Assembly: GCF_900199405.1 (NCBI RefSeq)
Contig: NZ_LT963429.1
Coordinates: 1 to 64,000, forward strand
Direction of reading: 5' to 3'
DNA length: 64,000 nt
From: Beduinella massiliensis
GTDB taxonomy: Bacteria; Bacillota; Clostridia; Christensenellales; Aristaeellaceae
The notes under the pieces were generated by a model. The model did not search any database. It was not told the DNA's origin and saw only the letters and a list, made by a program, of their open reading frames with translations. Position numbers and translations under genes: made by a program. Positions 55,502 through 62,971 of the stretch are shown piece by piece (positions within the stretch are counted from its first letter, which is position 1; every line of letters begins with the position of its first letter).

Positions 55502-56437
55502 TCAATCCATGCGGCTTCCAAGCACTTTAAACACCGGGGTGTGTTCCAGCACGAAGGGCTGGTCGTGCACGAAGAAGAGGGTGCCCGTGATGGGGGTGCG
55601 CAGCACCTCGCGCACGGAGCCGTCGTAGGGGTCCATGATGAAGGCGAGCTGCTCGCCCCGGCGCACGTGCGCGCCCGCGAACTTCACCCGGCGCAGCAGG
55701 CCGCCGCTGGTGGAGGACACGGCGTGCATGTCCTCGTCGGTGATGACCACGCTCGCGTGGCCCGGCGGCATGTCGCACTTCACGATGCCGCGCAGGTTGA
55801 GGAAGCGCACGATGGAGCGGATGCACAGCTCCGCCGCGTTTTCGTCGATGGTGTCCGTCTTGCCCGCGTAGAGCGAGAAGGCGTCCGTACCGCTCACCTG
55901 CCAGTTGTAGTTGAGCGTCACCGTGTCGTAGGGCTTGGGCGTGCGCACGTAGACGTAGGGCAGGCCGAAGTCCTTGGCCAGCTCCGTGTCCTGAAAGCCG
56001 GTGTCCATCATGCGCACGTGCGGGATGAACGTGCCCGGCATGTAAAAGGAGGCGAGCTGAATGCCGCTCTGATACCCCCGCAGGCGCTCGAACACCTCGT
56101 AGGCGATGCGCTGCGTGGTTTCGCCGTCCTTCTTGCCGGGGTACATGCGGTTGATGTCCGTGTTGTCCATCGACCAGAAGCGCTTGCCCAGGTTCATGGA
56201 GAAGTTGTTGACCGTGGGAATGACCAGCACGCTCCTGCCGGGCACGAGGCCGCCCTCCTGCTCGACCTCGCGCAGCATGGCGACCAGGCGCGAACAGACG
56301 TAGAGCTGCTGCACCTCGTTGCCGCGCATGGCCCCGATGATCGCGCAGGAGCGCTCGCCCTTGCCGAAGCGGTAGCCCGTGACGCGCATGGTGTCGCGGT
56401 AGGGCGAGGGCAGGGAAAAGAGGATGTCCTTCTTCAT
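55502..56437 (-). CDS. M14-type (AstE/AspA-like) protein that has lost zinc ligands
   Basis: This 311-residue paralog of the gene just upstream lacks the metal site. Where that partner has GTHGDE and DIHASS, this protein has GAMRGNE and IQLASF, so both zinc histidines are missing while the Glu is kept. The rest of the fold, including NRMYPGKKDG, MPPGHASVV and the C-terminal barrel-like half (ITDEDMHAVSSTSGGLLRRV, VRRGEQLAFIMDPYDG), is conserved. It begins in an ATGA overlap with its partner. I infer a pseudoenzyme that forms a heterodimer with or regulates the active paralog. Confidence 0.85.
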   Translation of the reverse strand: MKKDILFSLPSPYRDTMRVTGYRFGKGERSCAIIGAMRGNEVQQLYVCSRLVAMLREVEQEGGLVPGRSVLVIPTVNNFSMNLGKRFWSMDNTDINRMYPGKKDGETTQRIAYEVFERLRGYQSGIQLASFYMPGTFIPHVRMMDTGFQDTELAKDFGLPYVYVRTPKPYDTVTLNYNWQVSGTDAFSLYAGKTDTIDENAAELCIRSIVRFLNLRGIVKCDMPPGHASVVITDEDMHAVSSTSGGLLRRVKFAGAHVRRGEQLAFIMDPYDGSVREVLRTPITGTLFFVHDQPFVLEHTPVFKVLGSRMD

Positions 56438-57387
56438 GCGTCGCCGCCTCCCGTCTTCATCAGCCGGGCGATGAGCGAGCCCTGATAGACCACCGGGTAG
56501 GCGCGCATGCTGAACACCAGCGCGTCGCAGGGGGCGAGCACGTCCGACAGGACCGTTCCGTGCAGCGGGTCGAGGATGCGGCCCAGGCGCCCGTCGCGGG
56601 CGACGCGGTCGTCCTGAAGGTCCTCGGGCACGAAGATGCCGGACGCCTCCGCGTTCACGAAGACCACCCCCTCGTCCTTCGTGGAGACGATGGGCTCGCC
56701 CACCCTGGGCGCTTCGCTCTTCCAGATGCCCAGATCCACGAGCAGCGCGAGGATGCCGTCCACCAGCCGGTCGCCCATGCGCCTATTGATGCGCATGCCC
56801 ACGTCCATCTCCACCACGATGCAGGGCGTGCCCAGGGAGTTGAGCGTATGCGACAGCGTGGCCTTCATGACCGTCGCCGCGGGATAGGACCAGATGAATT
56901 CCAGGTTCAGCCGCCTGGCGAGGGGCATCAGCCGCTCCTCGCACTCGTGCATGATGCGGCCCTGCAGCACCTCGCGCAGGAAGATGCTGCTCGCGTGGAT
57001 GTCGAGCACCAGGTCCGCGCCCGTGAGGCTTTCCACGATGTCGCTGGCGATTTCCTCAAAGGCCGAGCCGCTCTTCGAGCCCGGAAAGATGCGGTTCATG
57101 TCCAGGTCGAACGCCGGGATGCCGCGGGTGACCGAGTCGATGCCCATGGGGTTCAGCGCAGGGTAGATGTCCACGATGCCGTTCAGGCATTCGGGGCTCT
57201 GCTGAATGCGCTGGGCCAAGGCGAAGCAGACGTACTGCCCCTCGAGCTCGTCGCCGTGCGTGCCCGTGACGATGCACAGACGGCGCGCCCCTTCCCCGCC
57301 CTTATACCGGCAGCGGCGGACCATCAGCCGCTCGTCCACCGGCAGCGCCACCGAAGCCACGGTGGACACTTGCTTCAGGTTGTCCAA
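56434..57387 (-). CDS. M14-type deacylase (succinylglutamate desuccinylase/aspartoacylase family)
   Basis: This 317-residue cytoplasmic zinc hydrolase has VTGTHGDELEGQYV with the zinc His and Glu, NRIFPGSKSG with the substrate-binding Asn-Arg, DLVLDIHASSIFLREV with the second zinc His, and CIVVEMDVGMRIN with the catalytic Glu. The family removes acyl groups from amino acids or related compounds. The start is TTG 57387, eight bases after GGAGGG. A TTGCAT/TATTCT promoter lies upstream. It is translationally coupled to the ligand-lacking paralog. Confidence 0.9.
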   Translation of the reverse strand: MDNLKQVSTVASVALPVDERLMVRRCRYKGGEGARRLCIVTGTHGDELEGQYVCFALAQRIQQSPECLNGIVDIYPALNPMGIDSVTRGIPAFDLDMNRIFPGSKSGSAFEEIASDIVESLTGADLVLDIHASSIFLREVLQGRIMHECEERLMPLARRLNLEFIWSYPAATVMKATLSHTLNSLGTPCIVVEMDVGMRINRRMGDRLVDGILALLVDLGIWKSEAPRVGEPIVSTKDEGVVFVNAEASGIFVPEDLQDDRVARDGRLGRILDPLHGTVLSDVLAPCDALVFSMRAYPVVYQGSLIARLMKTGGGDA

Positions 57388-57432
57388 TGTTCATTCCCTC
57401 CGAAATTCCATACAGGGGCATAATCCACTCGC

Positions 57433-57461
57433 AGAATAGCACAAAGCATGCGTAAATGCAA
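57433..57461 (-). promoter_or_regulatory. promoter of the deacylase pair
   Basis: TTGCAT (57461-57456), 17-nt spacer, TATTCT (57438-57433). Confidence 0.65.
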
Positions 57462-57473
57462 GCGTTCCCCGTG

Positions 57474-57500
57474 CAAATTTCGTCTTCCTGCCGAAATTTG
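57474..57500. promoter_or_regulatory. inverted repeat, possible shared operator
   Basis: CAAATTTCG (57474-57482) and CGAAATTTG (57492-57500) form a perfect 9-bp dyad between the two divergent promoters, 13 bp upstream of the deacylase -35. Confidence 0.5.
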
Positions 57501-57576
57501 GATAAAAGTGACCCTTTCCCGGGCGCATAAGCGCATGATTCCTTTCACTTATGCAAAAGATAAGCCCTGCGGGCTC

Positions 57577-57605
57577 TTGACGCGGGGGCGCGCTGCTGCT
57601 ATGCT
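57577..57605 (+). promoter_or_regulatory. promoter of the alpha-galactosidase gene
   Basis: TTGACG (57577-57582), 17-nt spacer, TATGCT (57600-57605), about 70 bp before the ATG. Confidence 0.6.
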
Positions 57606-57672
57606 GATGCTGCAAAGGCCGCCCGGCCAGACGCTGCCTGAACGATCCGACTGAAACGGAGGGATTTTTTAC

Positions 57673-59859
57673 ATGCCGATCTTCCTCTCCCCCGACGCCC
57701 GCTGCTGCCACCTGCAGGGCCGGCGCCTGAGCATGGTGCTGTGCGCCTACAAAGTGCAGGACGGCGCGGACGAGCTCATCATGCCCTACTTCGGCGCGCG
57801 CCTCGAGGACGCCGACGTGCCCGCTGCGCTGCTGACCTCAGAGCGCCTCGCTTCCTTCGACACCGACAACGCGACCCTGCCCTTTGCCCTGCCGACCGCC
57901 GGGCGCGGCGATTTCCGGCCCGCGCAGCTTTGCGCTGTGGGACGGGGCGGCCAGCGCACCACCCGCCTTTCGTTCCTGCGCGCGGAGGTGACGCCCGGCA
58001 AGCCCCCGCTCGCGGGCCTGCCCGCCACCTATGTGGAGCGGGAGGACGAGGCGCAGACGCTCAGCGCGCACCTGCGCGACGAGGTGACGGGCCTCGAGGC
58101 CACGCTTTGCTACACGCTCTTTTCGCGCCACGATGCCATCGCCGTGAGCCTTCGGGTCCTCAACGCGGGCGGCGCGCCCGTGAAGCTGCGCGCGTGCGCA
58201 AGCGCCTCCATCAACCTCTTCGGCGCTTACGACCTGCTGCACCTGCACGGCGCCTGGGGCAAGGAGCGCCAGATCGAGCGCGTCGGCCCCATGCACGCCG
58301 AGCGCGTCATCCGCTCCGCGCGCGGGGCGAGCGGGCACCAGCACAACCCCTTCTGCGCGCTGATGGAGCCGGAGGCCACCGAGCGCACGGGCGGCGTCTA
58401 CGGCATCAGCCTGGTGTACAGCGGCGACTTTCAAATCGCCGTGGACGAGGACGCCTACGGCCAGACGCGCGCGGTCTGCGGGCTGAACCCCGAGACGTTC
58501 GGCTGGACCCTGCTGCCGGGCGAGTCGTTCCAGACGCCGGAGGCGGTGCTCGCCTACAGCGACGCGGGCCTGAACGGCATGTCGCAGATCTATCACGCGC
58601 TGTACCGCACGCGCCTGTGCCGCGGCTACTGGCGCGACCGCGAGCGCCCGATCCTCATCAACAACTGGGAGGCGACCTACTTCCGCTTCGACCACGAGAA
58701 GATCCTGCGCATCGCGCGCACGGCGGCCGGCCTGGGCGTGGAGCTGTTCGTGCTCGACGACGGGTGGTTCGGCGAGCGCGACAGCGACGACCGCTCGCTG
58801 GGCGACTGGGTGGTCAACCCCCGCAAGCTGCCCCGGGGCCTCAAGGGTCTGGCGGAGGACATCGAGGCGCTCGGCATGCGCTTCGGCCTCTGGGTGGAGC
58901 CGGAGATGATCTCGCCTAACTCCGACCTTTGCCGGGCCCACCCGGACTGGGTGCTGCGCGTGCCCGAGCGCACGGCCACGCAGGCGCGCAACCAGTGGAT
59001 CCTCGACATGTCGCGCGCGGACGTGCAGGATTACGTCGTCGAGGCGATCTGCGCGGTGCTCAAAAGCGCGCCCATCTCCTATGTCAAGTGGGACATGAAC
59101 CGCAACTTCGCGGAGTACGGCTCGGCCGCGCTGCCCCCGGAGCGCCAGGACGAGGCACCCCACCGCTACATGCTGGGCGTGTACCGCGTGATGGAGTCGA
59201 TCACGTCCGCCTTCCCCGAGGTGCTCTTCGAGTCCTGCTCGGGCGGCGGCGGGCGCTTTGACCCCGGCATGCTCTACTACATGCCCCAGACCTGGACGAG
59301 CGACGACACCGACGCGGCGGAGCGCCTGAAGATCCAGTACGGCACGAGCGTCGTCTACCCCGCCAGCACGATGGGCGCGCACGTGTCCGCGGTGCCGAAC
59401 CATCAGGTCGGGCGCGTGACGGACATGAAGATGCGCGGCGACGTGGCGATGAGCGGCAACTTCGGCTACGAGCTCGACCTGTCGCAGCAGACGCCGGAGG
59501 ACCTGGAGATCATCCGCCGCCAGATCGAGCGGGTGAAGCGCATCCGCCGGGTTACGCAGCAGGGCGCGTTTACGCGCCTGATCAGCCCCTTCGAGGGCAA
59601 CCTGTGCGCCTGGCAGTTCCAGTTGGAGGACACGGTCCTGCTCTTCGCGTTCGTGACGCTGCAAAGCGCGAACCCGCAGATGCGCCGCGTAAAGCTCGCG
59701 GACATCCCCGACGGGCGCTGGCGCGACGAGGAGACCGGGGCCGAATACGACGCCTCGGTGCTGACGGGCGCGGGCGTGCGCCTGCCCTTCATCCAGCCGG
59801 GCGGCCAGCCCGTGGGCGACTTCAAGAGCCTGGTGATGGAGCTGCGGCGGATCGGATAG
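57673..59859 (+). CDS. alpha-galactosidase, GH36 family
   Basis: This 728-residue cytoplasmic glycosidase has an N-terminal beta-supersandwich (1-330), a TIM barrel with VLDDGWFGERDSDDRSLGDW, KWDMNRNF carrying the nucleophilic Asp, CSGGGGRFD and SDDTDAAERLKIQYG with the acid/base Asp, then a C-terminal beta domain. It removes alpha-1,6-galactose from raffinose-type sugars or galactomannan. It has no signal peptide and no transporter beside it, so substrates must be imported elsewhere. It is divergent from the deacylase pair, with a shared dyad between. Confidence 0.95.
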   Translation: MPIFLSPDARCCHLQGRRLSMVLCAYKVQDGADELIMPYFGARLEDADVPAALLTSERLASFDTDNATLPFALPTAGRGDFRPAQLCAVGRGGQRTTRLSFLRAEVTPGKPPLAGLPATYVEREDEAQTLSAHLRDEVTGLEATLCYTLFSRHDAIAVSLRVLNAGGAPVKLRACASASINLFGAYDLLHLHGAWGKERQIERVGPMHAERVIRSARGASGHQHNPFCALMEPEATERTGGVYGISLVYSGDFQIAVDEDAYGQTRAVCGLNPETFGWTLLPGESFQTPEAVLAYSDAGLNGMSQIYHALYRTRLCRGYWRDRERPILINNWEATYFRFDHEKILRIARTAAGLGVELFVLDDGWFGERDSDDRSLGDWVVNPRKLPRGLKGLAEDIEALGMRFGLWVEPEMISPNSDLCRAHPDWVLRVPERTATQARNQWILDMSRADVQDYVVEAICAVLKSAPISYVKWDMNRNFAEYGSAALPPERQDEAPHRYMLGVYRVMESITSAFPEVLFESCSGGGGRFDPGMLYYMPQTWTSDDTDAAERLKIQYGTSVVYPASTMGAHVSAVPNHQVGRVTDMKMRGDVAMSGNFGYELDLSQQTPEDLEIIRRQIERVKRIRRVTQQGAFTRLISPFEGNLCAWQFQLEDTVLLFAFVTLQSANPQMRRVKLADIPDGRWRDEETGAEYDASVLTGAGVRLPFIQPGGQPVGDFKSLVMELRRIG

Positions 59860-59882
59860 CCAAAGCGAACCGGCAAATCGGC

Positions 59883-59934
59883 AAAAAAGGGCGCGGGCGG
59901 TCTTCTCCTCACGGCGGAGAGGCCGTCCGCGCCC
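59883..59934 (-). terminator. terminator of the coiled-coil gene
   Basis: GGGCGCGG and CGG pair with CCG and CCGCGCCC around a nested loop; on the minus strand the stem is followed by CTTTTTT. Confidence 0.7.
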
Positions 59935-59946
59935 CTGTGTTCGCGC

Positions 59947-60354
59947 TCAGCTTTCCTTTTCCTGCTTGTGCCCCAGCGCCTCGTCCACGGCCGTGGTGGC
60001 GTTGTAAAGCACCTGGGCCATGTCGAACCCAAGATGATCGAGCTTGAGCTCCATGGAATTGACGCGCTTTTGCAGCAGAATCTGCCCTTCGCGCAAAATG
60101 TCCTGGCCCGCCTTCAGCTCTCTGATGTCGCCCTCCATCGAGTCCATGCGGCCTTCCATCGAGTCCATCCGGCTCTCCATCGAGCTGATATGGCTCTCCA
60201 TCGAGTCCATCCGGCTTTCCATCGAGCCGATATGGCTCTCCATCGAGTCCATCCGGCTCTCCATCGAGCTGATATGGCTTTCCATCGAGTCGATATGGCT
60301 CTCCACCGAGCCAAGCTTTTCTAGTACGAGGCGTTGAAACTCTTCGTTTTCCAT
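59947..60354 (-). CDS. coiled-coil protein with a 7-residue (21-bp) repeat
   Basis: This 135-residue protein starts MENEEFQRLVLEKLG and then has about nine SMESHIS/SMESRMD heptads, matching a coiled coil with Met and Ile in the core positions, followed by a different helical tail (LREGQILLQKRV, ALGHKQEKES). The DNA repeats with a 21-bp period between about 60130 and 60310. The start is ATG 60354 after AAAGGAGC. The family is unknown; similar short coiled-coil proteins occur in phages and Firmicutes. Its repeat number could vary between strains. Confidence 0.75.
   Translation of the reverse strand: MENEEFQRLVLEKLGSVESHIDSMESHISSMESRMDSMESHIGSMESRMDSMESHISSMESRMDSMEGRMDSMEGDIRELKAGQDILREGQILLQKRVNSMELKLDHLGFDMAQVLYNATTAVDEALGHKQEKES
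60130..60310. repeat. 21-bp tandem repeat within the coiled-coil gene
   Basis: About nine copies of a 21-bp unit resembling CATCGAGTCCATCCGGCTCTC, each encoding one heptad. Copies differ at a few third positions and at one His/Arg alternation. Confidence 0.85.
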
Positions 60355-60545
60355 AACCGTGCTCCTTTTGTTTCTTCCATTTCCAGGCTTTTGCAGCGTT
60401 TCAGGCGCAATCCCCGCCGTGATATCTGTGCCGATTATACCACATTCTCCTGCGCGGGGAAAGTGTAAATCCGCACCGGTGCAGGGGAATGCCCGTTTGC
60501 GAGGCCCCAAAACAGGGCGTTCCCCCCGAAACTGGAGGGAGCCCC

Positions 60546-60728
60546 TTATTTTGTCTGTTCGTCGTCCTCCTCCAGGCTGTCCAGCGCGTCGCGGACGGCC
60601 TGCACGACAAAGGCGGAAAACGTCGTTTGCTTCCCGGTGATGGCCTGTTCGATCCGTTCCAGCACGTCATTGGGGAATCGGATACACTTGTTTGTCGTCG
60701 CCGGGACGGTTGGGATTTTGAATTTCAT
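60546..60728 (-). CDS. small ribbon-helix-helix-like protein
   Basis: This 60-residue protein has a short basic start (MKFKIPTVPATTNKCIRFPN), whose strand NKCIRFPNDV resembles the Arc/CopG DNA-contact strand, followed by VLERIEQAITGKQTTFSAFV and a second helix (VQAVRDALDSL) before an acidic tail. This is the RHH pattern of small repressors or antitoxins. The start is ATG 60728, with AGGTGG upstream. It is divergent from the hypothetical protein at 60838, with an AT-rich control region between them. Confidence 0.65.
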   Translation of the reverse strand: MKFKIPTVPATTNKCIRFPNDVLERIEQAITGKQTTFSAFVVQAVRDALDSLEEDDEQTK

Positions 60729-60837
60729 TTCCGCCACCTGCAATGCATTTGTATGATTTTTCTTTATTATGACAAATTGTATAATCATTGTAAGCATCAC
60801 AGATGTATAACATTTGCATGACAAAGGAACGACGCAT

Positions 60838-61194
60838 ATGCAGAACAAAAAGGCCGGCCGGCCAGGCGCGGCAAAGCTGGAGTCCCTGCGCAAGCGATAC
60901 CGCAAATACCACGAGAAATACCCCTTCCTGGAGCTTCCCGTAGACGAGGCGACCCCTCAATTCCCCAGCACCATGAAATCCTGCATCCGCAGCGCCGTGA
61001 TCTGCCGCCTGCCCAAGCCGTCCCATCCGGGCTGCTACAGGGACGAATGCGCCCAGGGCGCCTACGACCTCCTGTACGGCGTTCACATGGCGCTGCTGGA
61101 CGGCGAGCTGGACGACTTCGACTGCGTGGAGCGCGTCATCTGCCTCTTCGAGGCGTTCGGCATCGCATGCGGCGACCGGCACAACTTTACCTGA
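60838..61194 (+). CDS. hypothetical 118-residue protein
   Basis: A soluble protein, basic at its N-terminus (KKAGRPGAAKLESLRKRYRK) with a helical C-terminal region (CAQGAYDLLYGVHMALLDGE, DDFDCVERVICLFEAFGIAC). It contains four or five cysteines. The start is ATG 60838, preceded by AAAGGAAC. It is divergent from the RHH-like gene, which may control it. Its 3' end meets a convergent gene across a hairpin with AAGGG/CCCTT arms (61203-61228). Confidence 0.7.
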   Translation: MQNKKAGRPGAAKLESLRKRYRKYHEKYPFLELPVDEATPQFPSTMKSCIRSAVICRLPKPSHPGCYRDECAQGAYDLLYGVHMALLDGELDDFDCVERVICLFEAFGIACGDRHNFT

Positions 61195-61234
61195 ACCGCC
61201 CAAAAGGGCCCCCTTTCGGGAGCCCTTCCGCGCC

Positions 61235-61672
61235 TCAGCGGCACACGACCTCGATGGTATCCGCGCCGCGTTCCCGGCAGCCGGACTTCACCAGGCAGGC
61301 CAGGTAGCAGTACAGGCCGAAGACCGTGTACGTGAACAGCGCGTAGAGCAGGAACGCCAGGATCAATCCGATGACCAGATTGGTCAGGGCGAAGACCAGC
61401 GTGAAGGCGGAGACGAGCATCAGAAGCAGCGCGGGCCAAAGCAGGCGCATGCCCTTGCGGCAGACGCAGGCGTTGATCGCGTCGTTCTGGCGCAGCAGGC
61501 TGACCGCGCCGAGCGTGAGCAGAACCAGGCAGAACGCGCCGAACGCGATGCCCAGAATCGGCGTCAAAAGCCCGGCGGTCAGGAAGTTGAGCAGCGCGAG
61601 CACGGAAAACGCAATGCCCACCAGAATGCTGACGGCGACGGAGATCACATCATAATAACGGCTGTTGCACAT
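61235..61672 (-). CDS. four-helix membrane protein, unknown function
   Basis: This 145-residue membrane protein has four hydrophobic segments (VAVSILVGIAFSVLALLNFL; GIAFGAFCLVLLTLGAVSLL; LLWPALLLMLVSAFTLVFAL; AFLLYALFTYTVFGLYCYLA) and a short Cys-containing tail. It starts 15 bp after the next upstream gene ends, so the two form an operon. I do not recognise the family. Confidence 0.8.
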   Translation of the reverse strand: MCNSRYYDVISVAVSILVGIAFSVLALLNFLTAGLLTPILGIAFGAFCLVLLTLGAVSLLRQNDAINACVCRKGMRLLWPALLLMLVSAFTLVFALTNLVIGLILAFLLYALFTYTVFGLYCYLACLVKSGCRERGADTIEVVCR

Positions 61673-61687
61673 GGCCTTGTTTCCCCC

Positions 61688-62182
61688 TTACCGCATCGTC
61701 ACGCACGTGTCCACGTTGTGCGTGGCCGCGCGCAGGATGAAGTGGCGGCGCCCGGAGCAGACGCCGGCCGCGCCGTCCACGCGCAGATCCTCCGGGAGGA
61801 TAAAGCGCATGCGGGGGGTTCTCAGGTCACAGCAGCTTTCGTTCTGGTGCGCCGGCACCGTCACGCACTTGAAGCCGCGCGCGTATTCGCGGCCCGCGGC
61901 GTCCACCTCGGTCAGCGTCACGCCGATCGCCGTGCGCTTGTGCGGACAGACGTTCCTGAGCGTCAGCGACACGTCCAGAATGCGGCCGCCCTGATCTACC
62001 TCCACGCTGCCCATGTCGACCGTCTTGGCCTCCTCGCAGCGCTCGAAATAGACGTGCGTCTCCTCCGGCGTGGGCATCGGGCACTCCCTCGTTTCCTGCA
62101 CAGGCACGGCCTGAACCGGGATATTCTGCACGGGCGTCGCCTGCCCCTTGATGTCGAGGGTCCTGATTTCAATCGGTTCCAT
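61688..62182 (-). CDS. hypothetical protein with conserved Cys-rich beta domain
   Basis: This 164-residue protein starts with a low-complexity region (TPVQNIPVQAVPVQ), then a beta-rich domain with ILDVSLTLRNVCPHKRTAIG, TEVDAAGREYARGFKCVTVP and HQNESCCDLRTPRMRF. The VCPHKR and CCDLRTP stretches look like a conserved family of short Firmicutes proteins often beside small membrane genes, but I cannot name it. The start is ATG 62182 after GGGGAGGAAAC. It is the first gene of a two-gene operon with the membrane protein. Confidence 0.75.
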   Translation of the reverse strand: MEPIEIRTLDIKGQATPVQNIPVQAVPVQETRECPMPTPEETHVYFERCEEAKTVDMGSVEVDQGGRILDVSLTLRNVCPHKRTAIGVTLTEVDAAGREYARGFKCVTVPAHQNESCCDLRTPRMRFILPEDLRVDGAAGVCSGRRHFILRAATHNVDTCVTMR

Positions 62183-62306
62183 TCTGCGGTTTCCTCCCCA
62201 TAGTTTAGATGCCATACGGGGTCGCCCCCCGTATGTACCGAGTCCCGGGAAACCGCAGTCCGCCTTCGCTTCTTACATTATGCGGCGGCGCGAAAGATGT
62301 GCGCCG

Positions 62307-62849
62307 TTAAAGCCGCCCCGTGCGCCGCACGAGCAGGCCGCTCGCCGCCATGCATACGCCCTCCAGGGCGAAGACCGCGCCCGCCGTAAAGCTCCGCGGG
62401 AACAGCGAGGCGAAGGGCGAGGCCATCGTCACAAAGCCGCCCAGCACCGAAGCCGCGCCCATCGCCGTGAACCAGCCCCAGCCGCGCACGCCGGCGCGCC
62501 GCAGCTCCAGCGAGCGCACGAACCGGCTGACGCCCAAAAAGAGCATCCACAGGGAAAAGAGCGCCGCCAGCCCGAGCGGCGGGAACAGGCGGTTCAGGAG
62601 CACGAGCGCGGAAAGCAGGACCGTCAGCACGCCGTCCAGCAGCAGATAACAAGCGCCGTGAACCGCGTCCCCGCACAGCGCGAAGCCGACGACGCCGAGG
62701 ATGCCCGACACGAGCATCGAGACGCCCAGCAGCGTCGAAAGCGCCGGCAGCGCCGCCCCCGGCCGCAGGATGCACAGCGCGCCCGAGACGATCAGCAGGA
62801 CGCCCGAAAGCACCGACAGCAGGCGCAGAAAAACGTGTTTCTCCTCCAT
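62307..62849 (-). CDS. HdeD/DUF308-like membrane protein
   Basis: This 180-residue membrane protein has six hydrophobic helices in repeated pairs. LLSVLSGVLLIVSGALCILRP and LLGVSMLVSGILGVVGFALC fit the DUF308/HdeD (acid-resistance membrane protein) pattern in which each repeat ends in a small-residue helix. The role in Firmicutes is unknown. The start is ATG 62849. A TTTCCG/TATAAT promoter lies upstream. Confidence 0.8.
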   Translation of the reverse strand: MEEKHVFLRLLSVLSGVLLIVSGALCILRPGAALPALSTLLGVSMLVSGILGVVGFALCGDAVHGACYLLLDGVLTVLLSALVLLNRLFPPLGLAALFSLWMLFLGVSRFVRSLELRRAGVRGWGWFTAMGAASVLGGFVTMASPFASLFPRSFTAGAVFALEGVCMAASGLLVRRTGRL

Positions 62850-62887
62850 AAAAGAAATCCCCTCCGGAATGTGATGTCCCGGGGGGG

Positions 62888-62916
62888 ATTATACCGTCTT
62901 TCGCTTTACGCGGAAA
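62888..62916 (-). promoter_or_regulatory. promoter of the HdeD-like gene
   Basis: TTTCCG (62916-62911), 17-nt spacer and perfect TATAAT (62893-62888). Confidence 0.6.
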
Positions 62917-62971
62917 CCTTTATCGTTTCAAAACCTGTACGTGCCCGCCGAAATGACGTTTCCGCGCGCGC

